64,000 bases of DNA from Pristimantibacillus sp052113225 (GCF_052113225.1 NZ_JBFRCT010000008.1:1-64000), one strand, 5' to 3'; numbered from the stretch's first letter, positions 33,034 through 42,969 are shown. Notes: generated from the letters alone by a model not told the origin. Translations and numbers: made by a program.

Positions 33034-33873
33034 TTAATTGTTACTGGTGCCTCGCAGAGTTCTGAATTGTTCCGGAGTCACTCCCTCTGACTTCCGAAAT
33101 GTCTGAATGAAGTACGAACTGTTCCCAAATCCGATGCGCTCTGCTATGTGCTTAACTGTCATGCTAGTTGATACAAGAAGAACTTTGGATTGAAGAATAC
33201 GGCATTCTATTAAATATGCAATAGGGGTTTTACCGATTAAGCTATGGAATTGCCTGCTAAAATGCGAGGGGCTGCAGCTTGCTTGAGATGCCATATGCTC
33301 GAGTGTTAGAGGCTCACAGCAGTGTACTCGTATCCAATCCGCTGCTTCGGCCAGCTTGTCCCGCATCCCAGGTTTGGGGATGCCTTCAATAGTTTCTGCA
33401 TGCTGGACAATTAGATTGATCATCTCATAAGTAATAGCTGATAATCGCACTGCTTCTTCTTGCATCGGAGGGATGTTGCTGTTTAATAATTCTGACCACA
33501 ATTGGTCAAGTCTTATAACTCCAGTCCACGAGAAGAGCCAAGGCTCACGTTCTCCTCGCCCTTGCAGAATTGCTCCCAAACCGCGTGCCGTAAAATGAAT
33601 CCATCTAACATCCCATGGCTCGCTGCTGTCGGAGTAATATAACTGAGGAACGCAGGGACCATAAAGAAAACCAGTACCGCTCTGCAATTCTACTAATTCA
33701 TCTCCGATCCGCACATATCCCTTGCCGGCACGAACGATATGCCAATTGTAGGTAGTTAGTCCATTCGGCCGGTTCTCATAATGTTCAGGTTCTTTTGAGT
33801 AGTGTCCAAATGATTCTGGGTAACAGAGAAAACGTTCGAATCTTGGGTGCGGAACAAAATGATTTATACGCAA
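33034..33873 (-). CDS. AraC-family transcriptional regulator
   Basis: A 280-residue regulator with an N-terminal cupin-like sugar-sensing domain (about 10-150, NWHIVRAGKGYVRIGDELVEL) and a C-terminal double HTH (about 185-280, ...CSPSHFSRQFHSLIGKTP and IGFGNSSYFIQTFRKSEG). TTG at 33873 is chosen because GAGGTG lies 6 bases upstream; a longer frame to 33909 has no such site. It is divergent from the GH42 gene and probably activates it in response to a galactoside or mannan breakdown product. Confidence 0.88.
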   Translation of the reverse strand: MRINHFVPHPRFERFLCYPESFGHYSKEPEHYENRPNGLTTYNWHIVRAGKGYVRIGDELVELQSGTGFLYGPCVPQLYYSDSSEPWDVRWIHFTARGLGAILQGRGEREPWLFSWTGVIRLDQLWSELLNSNIPPMQEEAVRLSAITYEMINLIVQHAETIEGIPKPGMRDKLAEAADWIRVHCCEPLTLEHMASQASCSPSHFSRQFHSLIGKTPIAYLIECRILQSKVLLVSTSMTVKHIAERIGFGNSSYFIQTFRKSEGVTPEQFRTLRGTSNN

Positions 33874-34010
33874 GTTTTTCACCTCAAATAGCATAATTAT
33901 GATATGCATAGCAAAAATATATGATTTAATGCAGGCTTTATAAATAATATAATTAATTCAATGCAATTACTGCAAGCAAAATAATGATATATGGATTGGG
34001 GAGTTATGAA

Positions 34011-35984
34011 ATGAGAATGGGGATGGATTATTATCCGGAGCATTGGGATCGCTCCATGTGGGAAGAAGATGCGAAGCTCATGCAAGATACAGGCGTCAGC
34101 CTGATTCGCGTCGCTGAATTCGCTTGGTCAAGACTTGAGCCGACTGAAGGCAATTACGACTTTGAGTGGCTTGATGATGCAATCGACACGTTTGCTAGAC
34201 ATGGGATCAAAGTAGTCATCGGCACACCTACTTGTACACCTCCCAATTGGCTAGTTAAGAAGTATCCTGATGTATTGCCAATAGATGCACAATTGCATCC
34301 TCATTATCCTGGAGTTCGTGGGCACCGTTGTTTTAATAGCCCTTCGATGAGGCATTACTCTTTTCTAATCGTGGAAAAGCTTGCTCTTCACTATAAAGAT
34401 CATTCTGCTGTAATTGGATGGCAAATTGATAATGAATTTGGGCTTCACGAATGTAACTGTGAGCATTGCAATACGAAGTTCAGAGACTGGCTTAAGGATA
34501 AGTATTCTTCAGTAGAGAATATCAATGCAGCTTGGGGTAATGTTGTTTGGAGTGGGGAGTATAGCGAGTGGTCTGAGATCACTACCCCGCTTGGAGGCAA
34601 TAGAGCTAAGAATCCATCTTATCTATTAGATTACAAACGTTTTGAGACCGATTCCGTTGTAGAGTTTCAACAGCTGCAATTGGACATTTTGAAGAAACAC
34701 TGTCCGAACCATTTTGTTACCCATAATATTTGGAGTTATCCGATGAGCCTGGATTATTACAAGCTAGGCGAGAAATTAGACTTTGTCTCTCTTGATTACT
34801 ACCCAAGCACCAGTCCGGAAAAGGATGTTACGAGTGGTTACAGTGGGGCACTAACCTTGGATTTGACTCGTGGAATCAAGCGTCAAAATTTCTGGATTAT
34901 GGAGACAATTAGCGGCCCTCCAGGGTGTTGGATGCCAATGTGGCGTACACCATATCCTGGCTTTATAAGAGCTTATTCCTGGCAGTGCATCGCTCGTGGC
35001 GCCGATACGATCGTTCATTTCAGATGGAGAAGTGCTCCATCAGGAGGTGAGCAATTCTGGCATGGACTAATTGATCATAGTAATGTGCCTGGCAGACGAT
35101 ATGAAGAATATCGTGGGCTATGTGATGAAGTGAACAGGCTTGCTCCACTCTTGGAAGGTACACAAGTGAAAGGAAAAGTGGCCATCCTACATTCGCACGA
35201 TCAATATAATGCCTTTCAAGGTCAATTACAATCTGATGGAATGGATTATTTTGAAAATATAAAAACGCTTCATCGTGCTTTTACTAAACTTGGCATTATG
35301 ACGGATGTATTAAGTGAAAATGAAGACCTAACGGGATATAAGCTAATTGTAGCTCCTTCGCTTTTCCTTCTCGATACAGCACTTGCATCTAAATTTGATG
35401 AATATGTTAAGAACGGAGCGACGCTAGTAGTACTGCCACGTACAGGTGTAAAAAATCCAAATAACGTATGCTGGATCCAGCCGTTACCTGGACCACTTTC
35501 TGAATCTGCCGGGGTTACGGTCGCGGAGTATGATCCAATTGGAAAAGATAAAAACTCCATTAACTGGAACAACAAGTCGTATTCCTGCAGTCAATGGTGT
35601 GACATTTTAACACCTCAAGGTGCAGAGCCGGTAGCACGTTACGAGGATGATTTTTACGCCGGTAAAATTGCGGCAACTGTTCATACAGTAGATAAAGGAA
35701 AGGTTTACTATCTAGGAACGTTCCCTGAGGAAAGTTTCTACTCAGACTTCTTTAAGGATGTAGCTGATACATTAGGTTTGACTTATATCCCTAATTTACC
35801 AGAGGGAGTTCAAGTTTCTATAAGATCTAATGGAGAAAAACAATATATGTTCCTACTAAATCTTTCGCGTAAGCAACAGACTATTCAACTGGAACAATCG
35901 TATTATAGTGTTCTTAACAATAAAGATATAGCTCAAGAATTAAACATGAATCCATATGATGTGGAAATTGTGGAGCTTCTGTAG
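34011..35984 (+). CDS. GH42 beta-galactosidase
   Basis: A 657-residue cytosolic beta-galactosidase of family GH42. The catalytic barrel (about 1-375) has acid/base E142 (GWQIDNEFGLH) and nucleophile E298 (FWIMETISGP). A cysteine cluster (HRCFNS, HECNCEHC) matches the zinc site of this family. It is followed by the trimerisation domain (about 395-600) and the C-terminal beta domain. The ATG at 34011 follows GGGGAG by 7 bases. It would act on galactosides released from galactomannan by the secreted mannanases. Confidence 0.92.
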   Translation: MRMGMDYYPEHWDRSMWEEDAKLMQDTGVSLIRVAEFAWSRLEPTEGNYDFEWLDDAIDTFARHGIKVVIGTPTCTPPNWLVKKYPDVLPIDAQLHPHYPGVRGHRCFNSPSMRHYSFLIVEKLALHYKDHSAVIGWQIDNEFGLHECNCEHCNTKFRDWLKDKYSSVENINAAWGNVVWSGEYSEWSEITTPLGGNRAKNPSYLLDYKRFETDSVVEFQQLQLDILKKHCPNHFVTHNIWSYPMSLDYYKLGEKLDFVSLDYYPSTSPEKDVTSGYSGALTLDLTRGIKRQNFWIMETISGPPGCWMPMWRTPYPGFIRAYSWQCIARGADTIVHFRWRSAPSGGEQFWHGLIDHSNVPGRRYEEYRGLCDEVNRLAPLLEGTQVKGKVAILHSHDQYNAFQGQLQSDGMDYFENIKTLHRAFTKLGIMTDVLSENEDLTGYKLIVAPSLFLLDTALASKFDEYVKNGATLVVLPRTGVKNPNNVCWIQPLPGPLSESAGVTVAEYDPIGKDKNSINWNNKSYSCSQWCDILTPQGAEPVARYEDDFYAGKIAATVHTVDKGKVYYLGTFPEESFYSDFFKDVADTLGLTYIPNLPEGVQVSIRSNGEKQYMFLLNLSRKQQTIQLEQSYYSVLNNKDIAQELNMNPYDVEIVELL

Positions 35985-36173
35985 AGTATTCCTTAAATTA
36001 GGGGCTGTTATTTCTCTTCTAACGGGAAGAATGACAGCCTCTAGATCGCAAGAGAATTCCTCCCATTGGGGTTGCGAGTATGTTTATTTTCTGATTTATA
36101 TCAAGCATTTAACCATGGATTTTTAATTTGCTGTTAAGTGACTGTTGAGTATGATTCAAAAAGGAGTTTATCA

Positions 36174-38336
36174 AATGAGTTTCATCGTTGAAGAGCAAAC
36201 GGCTTTGTTTCATTTACAATCTTCCCAGATGAGCTACCTAATTCAAATCGTGAATGGCTATCCTGCTCATGTATATTGGGGGGAAAATTAAATCATTGAG
36301 GACCAATGAATGATCTATTAATTGGGGCTCCTAATAACGCAGGATTAGATCGGCTGCCACAAGAATATCCGCAATATGGCAGTGGAGATTTCCGCAATCC
36401 AGCTTATCAAGTTGAACTTGAGGATGGAACGCGCATTACAGAGTTAAGTACTTGGGTTACCGCATTATTAAAGGAAAGCCGTCATTAAATGCATTGCCAG
36501 CCGTTTATATCGAGGATGAGAGCGAAGCTGATACGTTGGAGCTGGAATTAGAAGATACGTATTCAAGACTCAAAACAGCTCTAAGTTACACAATCTTTAC
36601 AGATCGCAATGTTATCACACGTTCTGTGCGGCTTACTAATGATGGAGTTACTCCTCTTCGATTGCGTCGTGCTTTAAGTGCTAGTATAGATTTTACAGGT
36701 AAAAACGATATGGATATTGTTTATCTAGCCGGTGCTTGGGCGCGGGAAGGAAATATTACTCGCAGGAAGCTACATCAGGGTGAAACACGAATTGACAGTA
36801 AACGGGGTATGAGCAGCCATTAGTTTAACCCATTCGCAGCTTTGGTTTCAAAGGAAACGACGGAGTACCATGGTGAGGCTTTTGGTTTTAGTCTTGTACA
36901 CAGCGGTAGTTTTGAAGCTGTAGCTGAATTAGATTCTTTCGGTTCTACACGGTTTAATATGGGAGTAAACTCATTTGATTTTTCATTGCTTCTGAATCCA
37001 AGAGAAGGCTTCCAAACTCCGGAAGTAGTTATGGTTTACTCTGATCAAGGGCTTGGAGAAATGTCGCGCACTTATCATCGTTTATACCGCACAAGACTAT
37101 GCCGTGGAAAATTTAGGGACGAAGAACGTCCGATTCTGGTCAACAATTGGGAAGCAACCTATCTTAATTTCGATACAGAAAAATTAGTATCAATAGTAGA
37201 AGAAGGAGCCAAGCTTGGCATTGAACTTTTTGTCCTTGACGATTGTTGGTTTGGAAAAAGGGACGCTGATAATTCTTCGTTAGGTGATTGGTACGAGGAT
37301 CTTCGGGAACTTCCTGGTGGACTCGCTGATCTGGCTGATCGTGTAAATCAGCAAGGCCTCAAATTCGGACTCTGGTTCGAACCTGAAATGATCTCTCCGG
37401 ACAGTGAGTTGTATAGAAATCATTCAGATTGGTGCCTTCATGTTCCAGGGAGGAGGCGGACGGAAGCGAGATGGCAGTTAGTATTGGATTATACTCGTAA
37501 AGAAGTACGCGACTACATCTGTGATTCGCTCTCAGCCATCTTCTCTACCGTTCCTATCGCTTATGTAAAGTGGGATATGAACCGTTGCTTGACGGAAAAT
37601 CCTTCCTGCGGAACGTCAGTCCGAGACGGCTCATCGTTATGTCCTTGGTTTGTACGAGCTTTTAGAGCGCATTACGACTAGGTTCCCGCATATTCTTTTC
37701 GAGAGTTGTTCAAGTGGAGGCGGACGCTTTGATCCCGGAATGCTATACTACAACATGCCGCAAACCTGGACTAGCGATAACACGGATGCGGTCGAGCGCT
37801 TGAAAATTCAATATGGAACCAGCTTTGTTTATCCTGTCAGTGCAATCGGAGCTCATGTATCGACGGTGCCGAACCATCAAGTAGGGAGGAAAACCCCACT
37901 TGAGTTCCGTGGTGATGTAGCCATGTCAGGGAATTTTGGGTATTTGCTCGATCTTACTAAATTCACAGTCGAAGAAAAAGAGATAGTTAAACTCCAAGTT
38001 GCAACGTATAAGCAGATTCGGAGCTTAGTGCAGAAAGGTGACTTCTACCGTCTGAAGAATCCTTTTGAAGGAAATGAATCGGCGTGGATGTTTATTTCTG
38101 AGGATAAACAGGAGGCACTAGTTTACTATTTCCAAGTGATGGCAGTGCCAAACACTCCTAGACGTACTTTGCAACTCGCTGGACTTGATCCAGAGATCGA
38201 ATACGAAGTTCAGGGAAGCAGCGTTCACAAGTCAGTTCTTGGAGGGGATAGACTTATGCAGCTTGGCTTACCTTTGAATTACGAACAAAAAGACTATTCC
38301 AGCGGATGGTTCAGGCTTCAGGCAATTAATAATTAA
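36174..38336 (+). pseudogene. GH36 alpha-galactosidase, multiply frameshifted
   Basis: Consecutive frames cover a complete GH36 protein: the N-terminal part at 36174-36293 (MSFIVEEQTALFHLQ), then segments at 36306-36488, 36452-36823, 36842-37681 and 37650-38336. The nucleophile motif VKWDMNR and the acid/base region TWTSDNTD are both readable but in different frames. At least four frame disruptions make it inactive. AAAGGAG precedes the original ATG. It would have removed galactose side chains in the mannan pathway. Confidence 0.88.
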
Positions 38337-38347
38337 AAATAGCTAAA

Positions 38348-38416
38348 AAGAAAATGACGGGAAAACATGGTGCTTAGCAAACGAGGCTGTCCACGTTTCC
38401 GTCATTTTCTTTTCTC
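38348..38416. terminator. terminator-like hairpin
   Basis: AAGAAAATGACGG...CCGTCATTTTCTTTT is a long stem with a T-rich 3' side, 12 bp after the GH36 remnant. Confidence 0.7.
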
Positions 38417-38430
38417 TTAAGGAGGAACCT

Positions 38431-38583
38431 ATGCAACAGGTTAAGATTTCCGGTACAGATCTTACTAGCTCGTCGCTCTCGCTTGGAGGTGTTCCATTCG
38501 GTAGCTCAATGGATAAAACGGAGTCTTTTACACTGATGGACGTGTATGCTTTTAACGGTGGTAATATGATCGGTCATTTTTGA
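38431..38583 (+). pseudogene. aldo/keto reductase N-terminal fragment
   Basis: A perfect AAGGAGG and ATG open a 50-codon frame whose LGGVPFGSSMDKTESFTLMD then VYAFNGGNMI matches the start of aldo/keto reductases, in which GGN-FIDTA follows. It stops 6 bp before the 3' end of the convergent GH26 gene, so about 270 residues have been lost at this junction. Confidence 0.7.
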
Positions 38584-38588
38584 TAAAA

Positions 38589-40451
38589 TTATTGCAGTGT
38601 CACGCTGTCTACATAAATCGATGTGACGCCACTGGAATTCGCCGGCGACAAAAATTGTACACCAACTTCCTTCACATCGCCAAGATTGGCGATACCAGAT
38701 AAATTCAGTGTCAGTGTTGTAGCGCTGGTGGAATTAATTGTGACAGAGCCGCCATCTGACCATGACCAACCGCTGCCCGTTTTGATAAACAGTTTCGCGG
38801 TTAACCCACTGCCCGCATTGCTCCATGTAGCATGTTTAACCTGCGCAGTCAGTTTCGTTTTGCCGCTGAAATTGTTCGCTCCTGTGTAGCTGAGAAAGTA
38901 TTCGCCACCTCCAAGCGTTATGTCCGCTTTAAGCGAGTTGTTACCGATTCCCGCCCAATCCGTTGCTAACCATGGTCCTCCTGAGAGATTAAACCCAGCC
39001 CAGCCTTGCGTACTGTTTTCGAAACTGTAGACAGGACTACGATAGTTTTTCACATTTGGCAGTTCATCCAACGTAAGCACGTAAGATGAGTTGTACACTT
39101 TTATCAAATGATTCAGCGAGTTGGTAATACCGTCTGTTAGGTGGCTTCCAACCCAGGTACAGAACCAACTCCAATCAGCATGATAAATTGGCAGCAGATC
39201 CGGATCAGGAATGGGCCCGTTTTCTGTCATGGCCACGATCTTGCTATTCGAGACAATATTATTCAGATTATCGTATTGTGAAATTTGGGTGCTGTAGTCG
39301 CCCGCAGTCGGGTACGAGTCAGTACTGATAATGTCAACAACGTCACTGCCTGGGTACCAGTCAGGTGATGTAGAGTTCCAGATCCAGATCAGGTTGTTGA
39401 TTTGGTGGTAATTCGTCAAACGATCGTACATTAAACGGTAAAGCTGTTTAGCTGGCTCCGGGCCTTTCGCGCCCCACCAGAACCAGCCGCCGTCTGCCTC
39501 GTGAAGCGGCCGGAATAGAACAGGTACGTTCGCTGTTTGCAGACGTTTCAGCTGTACAGCAATCGCATCGATATCGCTGATGAGCTTCTGATAATCAGTA
39601 GAGGACGTGTGTGAGAGTGCATAGGCAATATCGAATGTCGTAGAGTCGGTGTAGAACGCTCGCCACCACTCCTTACCCTGTTGATCAATAATTCCGGCAG
39701 GTGCATTCCAGTGCCATAAGAAGGTAACAATCCCACCTTGGCTGTCCCAGTTAATGGCGTTTTCCACTTCACTTGAAGTTGTACCATGTGCAACACGTGT
39801 CGGCGAGTAGTCCATGAAGTCGAATCCGACGATTGCGGGCTTTTTCCCGACATTGCTTTGCAGCCAAGGAACGTTCTCAATCCCCTGCTGTCCGGACAAA
39901 ATTTTACTACCGTAGTTATCTACCAAGAAGCTCATTAGGTTTTTCGTAGCAGCTGTTGCGTTCGGGTTGACGAGCGTATTGCTTACAGTATGTGTTGCAG
40001 GAGCAGGAGCCGTCTCGATTTTAATATAATCGATATCAAACCATCCCCAGCCTCTGTCAATCTGAATTGTGTTCGTACCAGCATTTAGTAACATTTTGGT
40101 TGCAGTTATTTCCGTAAAGCCTGTGGTTTGGGCAAAATCAACACTGCCTGCTGCCGTGTTATTCAGGCTGATCGTTGTTGACTTAGGTCCAGACGGTGAA
40201 TTGTAACGGATCTTAATTAGATACAAGCCTTGTGTAGCAATCTGCGCCGTTACTTTGAGTGAATCTCCATCATTATCGAAGCCTGTTACATATCCGCTGC
40301 CGGAATAGCCTGGAGTTGCAGTAGAAACCTGAGTACCTGTCAATTGGCCGCCTTCTGCCTCAACAATAATCGTCGCTGCGGATGCACTGGAAAACGGAAT
40401 GATGGAGATGATCAACGTAACTAGCATGGTGAGGATTAATGATCTTTTCAA
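38589..40451 (-). CDS. secreted CBM35-GH26 beta-mannanase with C-terminal CBM
   Basis: A 620-residue exported modular mannanase. Residues 1-26 form the signal peptide. Residues 27-147 are a CBM35-like module (IIVEAEGGQLTGTQVST, WFDIDYIKIE). The GH26 barrel at about 155-465 has acid/base E318 (FRPLHEADGGWFWW) and nucleophile E410 (VAMTENGPIP). Residues about 468-620 form a beta-sandwich CBM of the mannan-binding CBM27/CBM23 kind (SFENSTQGW...). The start is TTG at 40451 behind GGAAGGAAGG. It is paralogous to the enzyme at 31102-32541 but has a different module layout. A cre-like site lies 75 bp upstream. Confidence 0.9.
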   Translation of the reverse strand: MKRSLILTMLVTLIISIIPFSSASAATIIVEAEGGQLTGTQVSTATPGYSGSGYVTGFDNDGDSLKVTAQIATQGLYLIKIRYNSPSGPKSTTISLNNTAAGSVDFAQTTGFTEITATKMLLNAGTNTIQIDRGWGWFDIDYIKIETAPAPATHTVSNTLVNPNATAATKNLMSFLVDNYGSKILSGQQGIENVPWLQSNVGKKPAIVGFDFMDYSPTRVAHGTTSSEVENAINWDSQGGIVTFLWHWNAPAGIIDQQGKEWWRAFYTDSTTFDIAYALSHTSSTDYQKLISDIDAIAVQLKRLQTANVPVLFRPLHEADGGWFWWGAKGPEPAKQLYRLMYDRLTNYHQINNLIWIWNSTSPDWYPGSDVVDIISTDSYPTAGDYSTQISQYDNLNNIVSNSKIVAMTENGPIPDPDLLPIYHADWSWFCTWVGSHLTDGITNSLNHLIKVYNSSYVLTLDELPNVKNYRSPVYSFENSTQGWAGFNLSGGPWLATDWAGIGNNSLKADITLGGGEYFLSYTGANNFSGKTKLTAQVKHATWSNAGSGLTAKLFIKTGSGWSWSDGGSVTINSTSATTLTLNLSGIANLGDVKEVGVQFLSPANSSGVTSIYVDSVTLQ

Positions 40452-40523
40452 ATAAATACCTTCCTTCCAAATTGGGTTGATCTAGCTCTTTCCCTAGTGC
40501 TGGATGATCATGATTAGAAGATA

Positions 40524-40537
40524 TAAAAACGCTTACA
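40524..40537 (-). promoter_or_regulatory. cre-like catabolite-control site
   Basis: On the minus strand TGTAAGCGTTTTTA matches 13 of 14 positions of the cre consensus, about 75 bp upstream of the CBM35-GH26 start. Confidence 0.5.
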
Positions 40538-40956
40538 TTCTTGCTATTTGAATCACCCCCTTTGAACTAACAATCTTGTGACGCTGAGGAACGGCAATGC
40601 AGAATAGGGTTTTGGTTCTATAAGAGCAATTGAAGTGGGTCCAAATTTCATATGAAGATTAATGGCTAAAGTTATATAACATTACTTGATGAGTTGGAAT
40701 GACGGCATTAAATGGATCGGAGGATGATGACGAGTATATTGGTGCAGAGATGAATGATTTCTACAAGACACTATAACAGGCATATAAGCCGACCGAGACT
40801 GAGGGAAACTGAATTCTGCTCTTGTTTTCGTCCTGCACATATAGAGATTATAAGAATGTTCATTGTTTGACGATATAGCTTCATGTATGTTGTACATGGC
40901 ATAATGTAAGGTCAAAGTCCATTCTAATCGGCAACGATTAGAATAGACTTGAAAAT
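40538..40956. other. gene-free stretch
   Basis: No supported gene. A 25-codon frame at 40699-40776 has no ribosome site. The region otherwise separates the mannanase promoter from the 3' end of the AraC gene. Confidence 0.45.
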
Positions 40957-40997
40957 AAGCCGGGCATCCACTTAAGGATGTCCGGCTTATTTTTTGA
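40957..40997. terminator. bidirectional terminator
   Basis: AAGCCGG-CATCC-acttaa-GGATG-CCGGCTT is followed by TTTTTT on the plus strand. It overlaps the end of the AraC reading frame. Confidence 0.72.
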
Positions 40998-41816
40998 AAC
41001 AAGGTTGACCAGACATGAGACACTCTCTGTAAATGCTCGGGGAGACACCAATCATCCGTTTGAACATTTTGGAGAATAACAGCGGATCAGGATAACCAAC
41101 CGAATACATATTTCCGCGATGGATAGTGATCGGTTGTTAAGCAAGGCGCATGCTTTCTGCATACGAACTTGCAATAAGTACTGCTGAGGAGATAGTCCTA
41201 TACTTTCTTTGAACAAGCTGGAGAGGTACACCCGATCGATACCGATCATTTCGGGTAGGCCTGAAACGGTAATGCGGTTGCCGTAGTTAATTTTTATATA
41301 ATCAAGGGCTCTAGCAGTGTAGGTTTCTTTGACTTTTGGCAGCGACTTAACTTGGTTGGTGGATGAGAGAAGATCCACCCAATCGGCCATTAGGCGATAC
41401 ATAATGCTTTGTTTGTACAATAAACTTGTCCGCTCATTGGAAATGGTTGCATCGAATTCATTGATGTAACTATCGTACCAATTGAAAGGGGAGAAATGGA
41501 AAAACGGCTTGTCAATGCCAAGTTGTACTTGATTGAGCCAGTAATCTATTTGTTTGCCTACAAATGCGATCCAGGAATAAACCCAAGGATCCTTGTCATC
41601 AGCACACATGTAGTAAACATGATTAGGGAAGACAAGAAAACCTTGTCCTTTTTCTAAAACATAGGTTTGTCCGTTTACTTGATAAATACCCTTGCCTTCG
41701 TGGATGAATAAGATTTTAAAATGATCTTTTACGCCCGGTCCCCAAAATAAACCTGGTTCACAGTGTTGTTTCCCATAGTATCGGAATGTAATATCGTATG
41801 ACATATGTAAGTTCAT
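40987..41816 (-). pseudogene. AraC-family regulator with one frameshift
   Basis: From ATG 41816 the frame encodes a cupin-like sensor domain and most of the double HTH (GIDRVYLSSLFKESIGLSPQ, LSIAEIC) and then goes out of frame near 41095. Shifting by one base restores SVGYPDPLLFSKMFKRMIGV and SPSIYRECLM to a stop at 40987, exactly the missing second HTH. It is a single-base lesion or sequencing error. It probably regulated the neighbouring CBM35-GH26 gene. Confidence 0.8.
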
Positions 41817-42442
41817 CGAATTCCTAGTCCCCTCTGCTACTGAAATAATGATTGGACTGTAAAGAAAAAACTAAGATCACAAAAGCCTAAAGAAAGATAA
41901 GTACAAGGATGCCAGTTGAGTGGACGTATAATTCAACATATTTGTATCCTCCTCACAAGAACCTCTGTCTCACAAAAGTATCGTAAAAGAGTTAGCTATT
42001 TGGCGCTATACAACAACGATTGGATTTTTTTCGTTTTGATTGGATTACTAATAAGATTACTAATAATAGTTATAGAAAATAGAAAGAACTCGAATACATG
42101 AACAAAGTGTCAGCAAAGTCTGGATGTCTTCACATCATAAAATAAGTGATGGACTGACCTTGAAATTTGAAACAGCGACAGCAAAAGACCAAATAGTCCT
42201 AGACTGCCGCTGTTAATTGAACTAATGTTCCCTGTAGCCCAATCTTCTTTAATAACTCATGGAGATTTGTTCAATATTTCTATTGTAACACCTACAACCA
42301 CACCATTTAAGCGTACCGTCATCCTAGGCAGATTACAAAGTTAGCAGGATTGATTTTAAAAACTAAACTCATTAATTTCATTACTACAACGAATATAACA
42401 CTTCAATATTAAATGAAAACCTGCTTGGAGGCGGCAATCATT
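41817..42442. other. gene-poor stretch containing inverted element E19
   Basis: The plus strand has a hydrophobic frame ending at 42101 (FFVLIGLLIRLLIIVIENRK) that may be the tail of a small membrane protein gene. It lacks a start signal. E19 occupies 42151-42237. Nothing else is supported. Confidence 0.4.
42151..42237 (-). repeat. array element E19 (inverted, third hairpin family)
   Basis: On the minus strand it reads GGGAACATTAGTTCAATTAA, then CAGCGGCAGTCTAGGACT...TTTTGCTGTCGCTG, then TTTCAAATTTCAAGG. It has the same hairpin as E18 but is the only element pointing the other way. Confidence 0.65.
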
Positions 42443-42631
42443 TTGAGTCCACTATCCATACTCGGAATAATTGGAGTAATCTCCGGTGTTTTGCAAATTA
42501 CAATCCCTGAAATATTATTAAGTCTTAATCTCTTTGGAGTCAGAACTAAAGAAGCTGTCAAGGTTGGAGGTTATATTACACTACCTGCGGGATTAATTAT
42601 TATCATTACAGACTTGATAATAATTAATTAA
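42443..42631 (+). CDS. small two-segment membrane protein
   Basis: A 62-residue protein with hydrophobic helices at about 3-27 and 44-60 separated by FGVRTKEAVKVGG. TTG at 42443 is preferred because TTGGAGG lies 11 bases upstream; an ATG at 42413 has no ribosome site. It is a one-gene unit ending 22 bp before E20. The family is unknown. Confidence 0.52.
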   Translation: MSPLSILGIIGVISGVLQITIPEILLSLNLFGVRTKEAVKVGGYITLPAGLIIIITDLIIIN

Positions 42632-42653
42632 GGTCATCATTGTTCAGAAGTTA

Positions 42654-42745
42654 CGCTAGACGGGAAACGTTAGTTCGACTAGAAGAGGGGGAGCAGACCC
42701 CCGAGGTGCTGCTCCCTGTTTCATTGAAGTTCGTTGCCCTATTGG
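42654..42745 (+). repeat. array element E20 (degenerate)
   Basis: The left arm CGCTAGACGGGAAACGTTAG is followed by the stem GGGAGCAG / CTGCTCCC and TTGAAGTTCGTTGCCC as a decayed right arm. It is the last element before the second sigK copy. Confidence 0.6.
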
Positions 42746-42813
42746 TAATAAAGGTTAAATATGGGGTAATATCGAATGATATGATCTAACCAAATTGAAT
42801 GAAGGTGCTGCTA

Positions 42814-42969
42814 ATGAATTCCCTAATTGAAGAATCAGTAATAAAACTCGCAGAGAGATTTCAGTTGCCAGAGCGTTTTGTGAACACTGGAACAAGTTTT
42901 AGGAGGTGGTTTGTTAGTGAAGTCAAAAAGTCTGCAACTGCAAGTGAGTTGAAGATAAGTGTGATTTAA
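42814..42969 (+). CDS. small protein preceding the zeta-like fragment
   Basis: A 51-residue frame, MNSLIEESVIKLAERFQLPE then RFVNTGTSFRRWFVSE..., with GAAGGTG 8 bases before the ATG. In sequence and position it could be the antitoxin-like partner, or the altered N-terminal part, of the kinase fragment that follows directly in the same frame. I cannot assign a family. Confidence 0.4.
   Translation: MNSLIEESVIKLAERFQLPERFVNTGTSFRRWFVSEVKKSATASELKISVI

Noticed and set aside
36000..36045. CTAACGGGAAGAATG after the GH42 gene as another array element
   Set aside because: The motif lies in the loop of a different hairpin (GGGCTGTTATTTCTCTTC with GAAGAATGACAGCC), with no arms or right-end core. It is probably a terminator-like stem with a chance match.
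40699..40776. 25-codon acidic frame between the mannanase and AraC genes
   Set aside because: No ribosome site and no similarity to anything recognised. It is too short to support.
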